From Acidobacteriota bacterium (GTDB taxonomy: Bacteria; Acidobacteriota; Vicinamibacteria; Vicinamibacterales; Vicinamibacteraceae), in NCBI GenBank assembly GCA_023427865.1, contig JAEYZV010000686.1, positions 1 through 6,397 of the forward strand: a stretch of 6,397 nucleotides of DNA, given 5' to 3'. Shown here one piece after another: positions 1 to 5,853 of the stretch. The notes beneath the pieces were generated by a model. That model worked only from the letters and a program-made list of their open reading frames with translations. It ran no database searches and had not been told where the DNA came from. Every line of letters begins with the position of its first letter. Within the stretch, counting starts at the first letter, position 1. The translations under genes were made by a program, and so were the position numbers.

Positions 1-434
1 AGCGACTCGCCACGGCGCAGATTCCGCTCGAGGAACGACCGATCGCCGCCGTCGTGTCCGGCGATGCCGACGAACCGTCGTCAGCGCATCAGGGCAGCGC
101 GCTGTACCCTCCCGCAGCTGGTCTGGGCGGGCGACCGCCCTTGACGGGCGTGCAGCTCGCCGACGGCACGACGGTCCCGCGCCGCGTGCTCTTCGCGCAT
201 CCGGCGCAACGGCAGACGGCGCTCGTCGCTCGGCTCGGCCTGGCACTGGACGCTGACGGCTACGTGCAGGTGGACGCCGATGCGATGACCTCGATCCCCG
301 GCATCCACGCGGCCGGCGATCTGACGACGGCGATGCAGTCGGCGACGCTGGCGGCTGCGGCGGGCGCGAGGGCGGCGGCGGCGATGAACCGCGCACTCAC
401 CGTCGAGACCGCCCTGTCAGCCGCGCGCGCCTGA
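1..434 (+). CDS. NAD(P)/FAD-dependent oxidoreductase, thioredoxin reductase-like (C-terminal part, 5' end outside window)
   Basis: The reading frame is open from base 3 to the TGA at 432-434, so the gene begins left of the window; the in-frame GTG at 54 is internal and not a start. The visible part is the C-terminal end of a pyridine nucleotide-disulfide oxidoreductase of the thioredoxin-reductase-like class: a LADGT beta-hairpin, then DADGYVQVD, then the second FAD-contact motif TSIPGIHAAGDL (about bases 288-323), followed by an alanine-rich helix that normally packs on the flavin. Such proteins use FAD and NAD(P)H to reduce a disulfide or other acceptor in the cytoplasm; the substrate cannot be told here because the N-terminal GxGxxG and any CxxC lie outside or are absent. 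A Gly/Ser/Ala/Pro-rich stretch of about 25 residues (bases 57-134) sits before the LADGT hairpin and looks long for this family. The 3' end overlaps the AraC gene by 18 bp, tail to tail. Confidence 0.85.
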   Translation, partial: RLATAQIPLEERPIAAVVSGDADEPSSAHQGSALYPPAAGLGGRPPLTGVQLADGTTVPRRVLFAHPAQRQTALVARLGLALDADGYVQVDADAMTSIPGIHAAGDLTTAMQSATLAAAAGARAAAAMNRALTVETALSAARA

Positions 435-1298
435 CCTTCTCGCGCGATCGCGCCAGGCCGCGGGCGTCACTCCGTGCTCGCGTCGGAACATGCGGATGAA
501 GTGCGTGACGTCGGCGTACCCGACGCGCGCGGCAACGTCCTCGACGGGAAGCTCGGCATGCAGCAGTAACCGCCGCGCCTCGGCCAGTCGGAACGCCGTG
601 ATCCACGCGCCGACCGGCCGGCCGGTTTCGCGCGACACCGCGGTCGTGACATACGCGGCGGATCGGCCGACGGCGGCAGCCACATCGCCAGGCGACAGCG
701 ACCCGAGGCAGCGCCGCTGGATCACGCCGAGCGCTTCCGCGACGACGCCGCCTCGCGGGGAAGGCGGTGCGTCCCCGGAAGCGACATCGGCGACACCCTC
801 GAACCGGGTCGCCTGGTCGACCTCGTTCACGATGAGCGTGAGGAGGCTGTGCTGCACGAGCAGTCGCCCCTCCGCCACGCCTTGCACGGCGCTGTGCAAC
901 TCCTCGAAAAGACGCTCCAGGTACGTACGCCGCGACTCGGGGATGCGGACGACGGCGGAACCTCCTGCGCGCACCCGCTCGAAGGGCGCCAGCAGCTGCG
1001 GCGCCGCATGGGGTGGAAGGCACGACACGCAGATGCCGACGCCCCAGAACTCGGCGCGCTGGACGTCGGTCGCGCGGTGGGGCTCACAGGGGGGCACGAC
1101 GAGCACGTCTCCCGCTTCGAGCCTCCATCTGCCCCTCTGCTCGACCAACGAAACGCCAGCCGTGTAGAACGCAAGAGCCGCGAACTGGTGGGTGACGCGA
1201 TTGCCCCGTGGCGTCAGGTCGTCGGCACCGCGGCGCCGCACCGTGACGGGCCCGCCATCTCCATGCACGTCTTCACGCGTCGTCGTGGTTGGTGGCAC
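417..1298 (-). CDS. AraC-family transcriptional regulator
   Basis: A 293-residue protein of the usual AraC/XylS size and layout. Residues about 35-110 form a cupin-like sensor domain (the LEAGDVLVVPPCEPHR segment, residues 60-75, is the typical cupin turn); residues about 195-287 hold the two helix-turn-helix units, the first near 201-226 (LSPGDVAAAVGRSAAYV) and the second near 250-276 (LPVEDVAARVGYADVTHFIR), closing with the family signature FRREHGVTPAAWR. It should bind DNA as a ligand-responsive activator or repressor; ligand and targets are unknown. Its position 51 bp downstream of the VOC gene suggests joint transcription, and that gene or the convergent oxidoreductase may be its target (inference). 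The start is uncertain: the longest frame begins with GTG at 1298-1296 without a Shine-Dalgarno sequence, directly after a seven-base C tract; an internal GTG at residue 11 is an alternative. The domain call does not depend on the start. Confidence 0.9.
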   Translation of the reverse strand: MPPTTTTREDVHGDGGPVTVRRRGADDLTPRGNRVTHQFAALAFYTAGVSLVEQRGRWRLEAGDVLVVPPCEPHRATDVQRAEFWGVGICVSCLPPHAAPQLLAPFERVRAGGSAVVRIPESRRTYLERLFEELHSAVQGVAEGRLLVQHSLLTLIVNEVDQATRFEGVADVASGDAPPSPRGGVVAEALGVIQRRCLGSLSPGDVAAAVGRSAAYVTTAVSRETGRPVGAWITAFRLAEARRLLLHAELPVEDVAARVGYADVTHFIRMFRREHGVTPAAWRDRARRSGARG

Positions 1299-1349
1299 GG
1301 GGGGGAATCATCCGGCGTTCGGCCCGGCGGCGCGCCTCTTTCCAGGCAC

Positions 1350-1721
1350 CTACTGCCCCGAGTGCAGGCCGAAGATGTTGCCTTCCGTGTCCTCCGCGAG
1401 CACGACGAAGCCGTACTCGCCGATGGACATCTTGTCGCGGCGCACCTTGCCGCCGGCTGCCGCCACACGACCGCCCTCGACCGCACAGTCGTCGCAGTTG
1501 AAATAGACCATCGTGCTGCCGCCCGATGGCACGCCCGCCATCTTCACGAGCGCGCCGGCGGCCCCCGGCGCACCATCGTGCATCGGGAACGCCCACATCT
1601 CGAGATCCTGCACCGGCAGCGGCTGCAGCGTGGTCTGGAACACGGCCTCGTAGAACTTGCGCGCGCGATCCATGTCCTGGACGTAGATCTCGAACCACCC
1701 GACCGGATTCTGACTGGCCAT
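1350..1721 (-). CDS. VOC (glyoxalase/bleomycin resistance fold) family protein
   Basis: A 123-residue protein of typical single-unit VOC length with two beta-alpha-beta-beta-beta modules. The first module starts PVGWFEIYVQDMDRARKFYE (residues 6-25), the classic opening strand plus helix; the second centres on MVYFNCDDCAVEGGRV (71-86), and the end is DTEGNIFGLHS (111-121), the usual last strand. VOC proteins work as cytoplasmic metal-dependent lyases, isomerases, dioxygenases or ligand-binding resistance proteins; the substrate is not predictable here. E11 in the first strand could be a metal ligand, but the full ligand set is not obvious, so a binding rather than catalytic role is possible. 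The start is chosen at ATG 1721-1719 because GGGAGG lies 4 nt upstream (1726-1731); the frame stays open further upstream, to an ATG at 1790, but those 23 residues look like translated leader. It is the first gene of a probable two-gene unit with the AraC regulator. Confidence 0.9.
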   Translation of the reverse strand: MASQNPVGWFEIYVQDMDRARKFYEAVFQTTLQPLPVQDLEMWAFPMHDGAPGAAGALVKMAGVPSGGSTMVYFNCDDCAVEGGRVAAAGGKVRRDKMSIGEYGFVVLAEDTEGNIFGLHSGQ

Positions 1722-1725
1722 GGCA

Positions 1726-1731
1726 CCTCCC
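1726..1731 (-). promoter_or_regulatory. Ribosome binding site of the VOC gene
   Basis: On the minus strand GGGAGG is followed by TGCC and then the ATG at 1721. The extended match GGGAGGTG to the anti-Shine-Dalgarno sequence decides in favour of this start over the in-frame ATG at 1790. Confidence 0.8.
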
Positions 1732-1787
1732 GTGGAAGCCGTCGACCCAGATGGTACGCGTTCGGGGAGCGGCGTCCCAGTCTGGTT

Positions 1788-1793
1788 CATAAT
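1788..1793 (+). promoter_or_regulatory. Candidate -10 element (CATAAT) for the TPR gene
   Basis: CATAAT matches the sigma-70 -10 consensus at five of six positions and stands in the AT-rich part of an otherwise GC-rich spacer. It would give a leader of roughly 38 nt before the ATG at 1838. No recognisable -35 hexamer is present at the expected distance (1765-1770 reads GGGAGC), so this is only a candidate. Confidence 0.3.
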
Positions 1794-1827
1794 GACCGTC
1801 TCTCCAACAACGACAGCCAGCGTGCAT

Positions 1828-1833
1828 GGGAGG
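1828..1833 (+). promoter_or_regulatory. Ribosome binding site of the TPR gene
   Basis: GGGAGG is followed by CTCC and then the ATG at 1838. An in-frame ATG at 1826 overlaps this site and has no such sequence of its own, so 1838 is the better start; it also gives a cleaner signal peptide. Confidence 0.7.
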
Positions 1834-1837
1834 CTCC

Positions 1838-3157
1838 ATGGTGCGTGCGTCAGTACTTGCGGGTGTGCTCCTGGCCGGGATTCAGGCCCAGGCGGGCTGG
1901 GAAGCCGAACGGACGAAGGCGCTGCAGCTGCGTCTCGACGACAGGATGGCCGAGGCGGTGAAAGTGCTCGAGGCCGCCGTCGCGCGATACCCGAAAGAGG
2001 CCGGCGCGCACTACGAGCTCGCCGACGTGCTGCTCGCGCAGACGTACGCCGACAGCATCGTCGCGGCTGCGCCTGCAGATGGCAGCCGCGTCCCTCGCCT
2101 CGAGCGCATCGTCGCTCACTTCCGCCGTGCCATGGCCCTCGATGCGCAGTATCGGCAGATTGCCTCGGCCAAGCTCGTGAGCGTGTACGAGGAGGACGAC
2201 TTCCGACGACCGGAGGAAGTGGAGCGCCTCTCGCGTGACCTCATCGCGATGGATCCAGCCTCGCCGGTGTGGGCAATCAAGCTGTCGCACGGCCTGGCCG
2301 CGCAGCAGCGCTGCAGCGAGGCCGCGCGCGTGCTCGTGGCGGCGCGCAGCACCGTCGATCGCGATCGCCTGCTCGTGCTCGGCATGGCGATGCCGGACCT
2401 GTTCCTGAAATGCGACAGCATGTCGCTCGACGATGCGCGGCCGCTCCTCGGGTCGGCCGACGCGATCGCGACGGAGATCCTGAAGACCACACCGGACGAT
2501 CGCGACGTGCTGATGATGCAGGCGGCGGCGCTGACCGCACTCGCGAGCAAGCTCCCGGAGGGCCCGGAGAAGGCCGCCGTCGAGGCGCGAGGCACCCAGG
2601 TGTTCGGCCGGTTCATGGAGGCCAATCCCACCCGCCAGGCGGCGCTGCGCGGCGAGGCGCCCGAGCGGGTGTACGACGGTTTCGCGTACATGAACGAGTT
2701 CCTCTCTGCGGGGAAGACGCAGGAAGCGCACCGGCTTCTCGAGAGTATGAAGACGAAGCACGCCGCGTCGGCGGAGTTCTGGAGCTCGGCGGCCTGGCAT
2801 CACCAGCAGCGCGGCGAGCGTGACGCGGCGATCGCTGCGGCGAAGCGGCATGTCGAACTGGCGCCGCGCGGGCCCGAACGGTACCTGCTGCTCGGCAGCT
2901 TGTACGCGGCCTGGGCCCTGGACGAGACGCGCCCCCCCGCGGACCGGGCGGCAGACCTGGAAGCGGCACAATCGTCAATCGACGCCGCACTTGCCGCCGG
3001 TCCCGATCACACCGGCGCGCTCCTGCACAAGGCGGACCTGCTGAAGACGCAGGCGGGACTCGAGCAGGACGCGACGCGCAAGCAGGCGCTGCTGGCCGAA
3101 TCCGGGAAGCTGATGGCCAAAGCGGCGAAGTCGTACAAGTCACAGCCCAGGCCGTGA
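1838..3157 (+). CDS. Secreted TPR-repeat protein
   Basis: A 439-residue protein. Residues 1-19 are a short signal peptide: MVR, a hydrophobic core, and AQA before G20 as the likely signal peptidase I site, so the product should be periplasmic. No lipobox cysteine is present. The rest is mainly alpha-helical with tetratricopeptide-type helix pairs: around residues 36-70 (MAEAVKVLEAAVARYP then AGAHYELADVLLAQ), and clearly again around 292-365 (TQEAHRLLESMKTKH, AEFWSSAAWHHQQRG, RDAAIAAAKRHVELAP, ERYLLLGSLYAAW). The central part is more divergent. TPR arrays bind other proteins; no catalytic domain is visible, so a scaffold or envelope-assembly role is possible but unproven. It is followed after 28 bp by murQ on the same strand, so a shared transcript is possible, although that spacer also holds a possible murQ promoter. 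The alternative start at 1826 would add only MGGS. Confidence 0.85.
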   Translation: MVRASVLAGVLLAGIQAQAGWEAERTKALQLRLDDRMAEAVKVLEAAVARYPKEAGAHYELADVLLAQTYADSIVAAAPADGSRVPRLERIVAHFRRAMALDAQYRQIASAKLVSVYEEDDFRRPEEVERLSRDLIAMDPASPVWAIKLSHGLAAQQRCSEAARVLVAARSTVDRDRLLVLGMAMPDLFLKCDSMSLDDARPLLGSADAIATEILKTTPDDRDVLMMQAAALTALASKLPEGPEKAAVEARGTQVFGRFMEANPTRQAALRGEAPERVYDGFAYMNEFLSAGKTQEAHRLLESMKTKHAASAEFWSSAAWHHQQRGERDAAIAAAKRHVELAPRGPERYLLLGSLYAAWALDETRPPADRAADLEAAQSSIDAALAAGPDHTGALLHKADLLKTQAGLEQDATRKQALLAESGKLMAKAAKSYKSQPRP

Positions 3158-3171
3158 GCCCGGCGGCAGGC

Positions 3172-3177
3172 TACACT
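3172..3177 (+). promoter_or_regulatory. Candidate -10 element (TACACT) directly upstream of murQ
   Basis: TACACT fits the TANNNT pattern of a -10 box and lies 8 nt before the murQ ATG, so transcription from it would start at or next to the start codon. There is no Shine-Dalgarno sequence at normal spacing (the nearest purine run, GGCAGG, ends 15 nt upstream). No -35 match is seen. Confidence 0.3.
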
Positions 3178-3185
3178 CATCCGCG

Positions 3186-4085
3186 ATGTCCGACCTCCCC
3201 CTCACCGAGCAGGAGAACGAGCGATCGCGTGATCTCCACACGCTGTCGATCGACGCGACGCTGGCGCTGATCAACGACGAGGACCACGGCGTGCCTGCCG
3301 CGGTTCGGCTCGAACTGCCGAACATCGCCAGGACCGTGGACGGCGTCGTCGGGCGGCTTGGCCGCGGCGGACGCCTGATGTACGTGGGCACGGGCACGTC
3401 CGGGCGGCTCGGCGTGCTCGATGCCTCCGAGTGTCCGCCGACCTACGGCGTGTCCGCCGAACTCGTGCAGGGCGTGATCGCCGGCGGCTACGAGGCGTGC
3501 CACCGCGCGGTGGAGGCCTCCGAGGACGACCGCGAGGCCGGAGCACGTGATCTAGCCGCGCGCGGCGTCAGCAGCGCAGATGCCGTGATCGGCATTGCCG
3601 CGTCCGGGCGCACCCCCTACACGATCGGCGCGGTCACGCACGCGCGGTCGGTCGGGGCGTTCACGGCAGCGATCACGTGCGTGCCGGGATCGGCCATCAC
3701 CCAGGCCGTGGACGTCGCCATCGTGCCCGTCGTCGGGCCCGAAGTCGTCGCGGGATCGACGCGCATGAAGGCGGGCACGGCGCAGAAGCTCGTGCTGAAC
3801 ATGATCTCGACGACGGCAATGATCCAGCTCGGGTACGTGCGCGGCAATCGCATGACGAACATGCGGGCCCGCAACAGCAAGCTGCAGGAGCGTGCCGTGC
3901 GCATCCTGCGGGCGGAGCTGGGGCTCGACGAAGCAGCCGCTTCTGCCTCGCTCGATGCGGCGGGCGGCGACCTCGCGACCGCGGTGGTCATGGCACGAAC
4001 CGGTCGGACGCGCGAGGACGCGAGCGCGGCGCTCCAGGCTTCCGACGGCGTGATCGAACGGGCCGTCGTGTCGCTGGCGCCCTGA
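3186..4085 (+). CDS. murQ: N-acetylmuramic acid 6-phosphate etherase
   Basis: MurQ cleaves the lactyl ether of MurNAc 6-phosphate to give GlcNAc 6-phosphate and D-lactate, a cytoplasmic step of peptidoglycan and anhydro-MurNAc recycling. The 299-residue length is usual. An N-terminal arm (LHTLSIDATLALINDED, residues 17-33) precedes the SIS domain with its sugar-phosphate loop YVGTGTSGRLGVLDASE (66-82). E82 in ASECPPTYG and E113 in EASEDD correspond to the two catalytic glutamates known from E. coli MurQ (Glu83 and Glu114). The second SIS loop GIAASGRTPY and the long signature GPEVVAGSTRMKAGTAQKL are intact, and NRMTNM follows; the C-terminal 60 residues form the usual small helical domain. 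All key residues are present, so it should be active. No other recycling gene (anmK, nagZ, ampG, murR) is in the window. It follows a TPR gene by 28 bp and converges on the glycosidase gene with 39 bp between stops. Confidence 0.97.
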   Translation: MSDLPLTEQENERSRDLHTLSIDATLALINDEDHGVPAAVRLELPNIARTVDGVVGRLGRGGRLMYVGTGTSGRLGVLDASECPPTYGVSAELVQGVIAGGYEACHRAVEASEDDREAGARDLAARGVSSADAVIGIAASGRTPYTIGAVTHARSVGAFTAAITCVPGSAITQAVDVAIVPVVGPEVVAGSTRMKAGTAQKLVLNMISTTAMIQLGYVRGNRMTNMRARNSKLQERAVRILRAELGLDEAAASASLDAAGGDLATAVVMARTGRTREDASAALQASDGVIERAVVSLAP

Positions 4086-4124
4086 CCGACCCAGGGCAAC
4101 TTGCGCCGCGCCACCGCGCGTTCG

Positions 4125-5795
4125 TCACTGAAGCGAGCGCTTACCGACAAAGAGAACCCACGGCCGCGCATCGGGTGCCGCAAAGCGGCCTCCGGTTTCG
4201 ACGAAACCGCCGCCACGGAACTCACCCGCACGCGCATCGAACCACGCGAACGGCAGGCCGGCGGGCGCCGTCGGGATGCTGATCGTCCCTCCATCCGCAA
4301 GATAGGCGACGTAGAGACTGCCGGGCTTGGCCAGCAGCGGCCGGTTCCCCTCCGCGAGGTCCCAGCGCCGCTCGATGTCGGTGGAGTCATAGCCGTGGAA
4401 CGCGCGGCCGATCGCTCCGACGTACTGCCCGCCTTCGAGGTCCAGCGCGTCCCGCCACGAGAGCGGGGCGTCCGTCCAGTCGGGCCACCCCGGCTCGTCG
4501 CGCGACACTTTCCACTGCCACACGCTCACGGCCCCGTACGCGACACCCATGGTGCCGCCATGCATCAACTGGTTCCAGGCGTCATCGCCCTGCCACCACC
4601 CGAGGCCGTACTTGCCCTGCCCCATCGCCTCGTACGTGGACTCGCCGTTCATCACGGCGCGTACCGGCTCGTTGTCGTACATGCGCTGCACCTTGTGGTA
4701 CAGCGGCTTGCCTTCGTGGCCGGTCTGCGCCCATTGGAAGTCCAGCCACGGCTCGGCCTGATGGCTCTTGTTGCCGTGGAAGCAGCAGTCGCTGTCGGGT
4801 TGCGCCCAGTCGGCCAGGTAGTCGTCGTAGGGGCTGTAGTGCAGGCCGGTCGGCTGGCGATACGCATCCCACTCCTCGATCGCCTCTCCGCCTGGCTTGA
4901 TGCTCGGCGCCAGCCCGTTGCTGTCGAGGCTGACGAGCCAGAACGCGGGCATGCTGCCGTATCGCGCGACGAGGTAACGGCAATAGCGCGCATATTCGCC
5001 GGGCGGAAGGCCCGGGCCGACCGCCGTCTCGCCCTTCCAGCCGTAGCCGTGAGCGACGGGCGCGTAGAGCGGCGCCAATTCGTGGTCGATCAGGATCTGC
5101 ACGAGCCCGTCGAGCACTTGGAAGTAGTCCGGCTGCAGCACGTTGATGTGGCCGTCGGGGATGTCGGCAAAAGCGCGATCGAAGCCGAGCGGCGTGTCGC
5201 GCGCCTCGGGCCCCTTGGCGAACCTGTCGCCCTGCACCGTGATCAGGAACGTCGTGTTGAAGCCCTTCGCCTGCCGATCTGCGGCGTACGTCGTCACCTG
5301 TTCCGGCGTGGCGCGGTACGGGATCGACCAGGCCGTGTCGGCGACCACGAGGAACGGCGTGCCATCGGCGTGCACCACGCTGCGGCCGCCGGGCGACATC
5401 CGCAGCAGCCCGTGGCGCAACAGCCGATTGCCGCCGTCGTAGGCGACCGACCGGAGTGTGCCCGTCCGGCCGGCAAGGCCATCATCGTTCACCGACGCCT
5501 CGCTCTTCCAGGTCCAGGTGCGCCCGGCGTCGGGCGGCGCGAACCGCACCCTCCAGGTGCCGCCGCCATCCCAGAACGCAGGGCGGACGAGCCGCTCTCC
5601 CACGTCGTTTTCGAAGCGCACCCACACGTCGACGTCCGTGTACGGGTTGGCGTAGGACGCCGACGACTCCAAAGCGATCTCGTGCGTCGTCCACTGCGGC
5701 ACGGCGACCTCCGGCGCCGTCGAACGACAACCAATCGCCGCCGCGAACAACAGGCACAGGACGCCGATGGGGAGCGGAGGGCGCACGCCGGGCAT
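4125..5795 (-). CDS. DUF5060/DUF4038 apiosidase-like glycoside hydrolase, lipoprotein
   Basis: A 556-residue predicted lipoprotein: hydrophobic signal to residue 22 and lipobox AIGC with C23. Residues about 33-115 resemble the DUF5060 beta-sandwich (YTDVDVWVRFEN, FWDGGGTWRVRFAPPDAG). Residues about 125-430 form the DUF4038 TIM-barrel (related to GH140 apiosidases): DGTPFLVVADTAWS near 144-157, FWLVSLDSNG with D291 as probable acid/base, the family segment WLDFQWAQTGH (350-360), and VMNGESTYE with E385 as probable nucleophile. Residues about 455-552 are a C-terminal beta-domain like the collagen-binding-type domain usually found here (SLYVAYLADGG, FAWFDARAGEF). The expected role is exo-type hydrolysis of a terminal sugar from polysaccharide at the envelope surface; the exact substrate is unknown, and the D291/E385 assignment rests on family motifs. 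The ATG at 5795 lacks a Shine-Dalgarno sequence and directly abuts one arm of an inverted repeat. It lies 58 bp downstream of the small lipoprotein gene. Confidence 0.9.
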   Translation of the reverse strand: MPGVRPPLPIGVLCLLFAAAIGCRSTAPEVAVPQWTTHEIALESSASYANPYTDVDVWVRFENDVGERLVRPAFWDGGGTWRVRFAPPDAGRTWTWKSEASVNDDGLAGRTGTLRSVAYDGGNRLLRHGLLRMSPGGRSVVHADGTPFLVVADTAWSIPYRATPEQVTTYAADRQAKGFNTTFLITVQGDRFAKGPEARDTPLGFDRAFADIPDGHINVLQPDYFQVLDGLVQILIDHELAPLYAPVAHGYGWKGETAVGPGLPPGEYARYCRYLVARYGSMPAFWLVSLDSNGLAPSIKPGGEAIEEWDAYRQPTGLHYSPYDDYLADWAQPDSDCCFHGNKSHQAEPWLDFQWAQTGHEGKPLYHKVQRMYDNEPVRAVMNGESTYEAMGQGKYGLGWWQGDDAWNQLMHGGTMGVAYGAVSVWQWKVSRDEPGWPDWTDAPLSWRDALDLEGGQYVGAIGRAFHGYDSTDIERRWDLAEGNRPLLAKPGSLYVAYLADGGTISIPTAPAGLPFAWFDARAGEFRGGGFVETGGRFAAPDARPWVLFVGKRSLQ

Positions 5796-5846
5796 GCGGC
5801 AGCCTATCGCGCCACCGATGTCGATCGGAAGGTCGAGGGCTGCCGC
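5796..5846 (-). promoter_or_regulatory. Inverted repeat / stem-loop in the leader of the glycosidase gene
   Basis: Positions 5796-5804 (GCGGCAGCC) and 5838-5846 (GGCTGCCGC) are perfectly complementary over 9 bp with a 33-nt loop; within the loop 5815-5819 and 5824-5828 (CCGAT-GTCG-ATCGG) form a second perfect 5-bp hairpin. Read on the minus strand, the downstream arm ends on the base before the ATG at 5795, so an RNA fold would mask the region upstream of the start codon. There is no T tract after it, so it is not a normal intrinsic terminator. Folding in vivo is inferred. Confidence 0.5.
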
Positions 5847-5853
5847 GCGGGCG

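Larger units (their letters stand above)
1722..1837. promoter_or_regulatory. Divergent intergenic region between the VOC and TPR genes
   Basis: This 116-bp spacer is the only divergent gap in the window, so the promoters of both the leftward VOC-AraC unit and the rightward TPR-murQ unit should lie here. Its most AT-rich spot is around 1786-1795. No clear operator is visible apart from a short CCAG-t-CTGG palindrome at 1778-1786. The two ends carry near mirror-image start sites (Shine-Dalgarno plus ATGG), described among the findings. Confidence 0.55.

Noticed and set aside
54..56. GTG as start of the oxidoreductase
   Set aside because: The frame is open to the window edge, upstream codons continue a sensible protein (PLEERPIAAVV), and a start here would remove the FAD and NAD(P) domains.
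1722..1790. N-terminal extension of the VOC protein up to the ATG at 1790
   Set aside because: The extra 23 residues have no VOC character, and the strong GGGAGG site before the ATG at 1721 marks the start there.
849..1961. A 370-codon open frame on the + strand opposite the AraC and VOC genes
   Set aside because: Same in-phase antisense effect across two genes; no domain, no ribosome site, and it runs through the divergent spacer and into the start of the TPR gene in another frame.
1850..2971. A 373-codon open frame on the - strand opposite the TPR gene
   Set aside because: In-phase reverse complement of the TPR codons, with Arg/His-rich composition and no domain; the + strand has signal peptide, ribosome site and TPR helices.
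4086..4124. Possible bidirectional terminator between murQ and the glycosidase gene
   Set aside because: The only hairpin found is a 4-bp CGCG stem around CCAC without a T tract on either strand. This is too weak to call a terminator.
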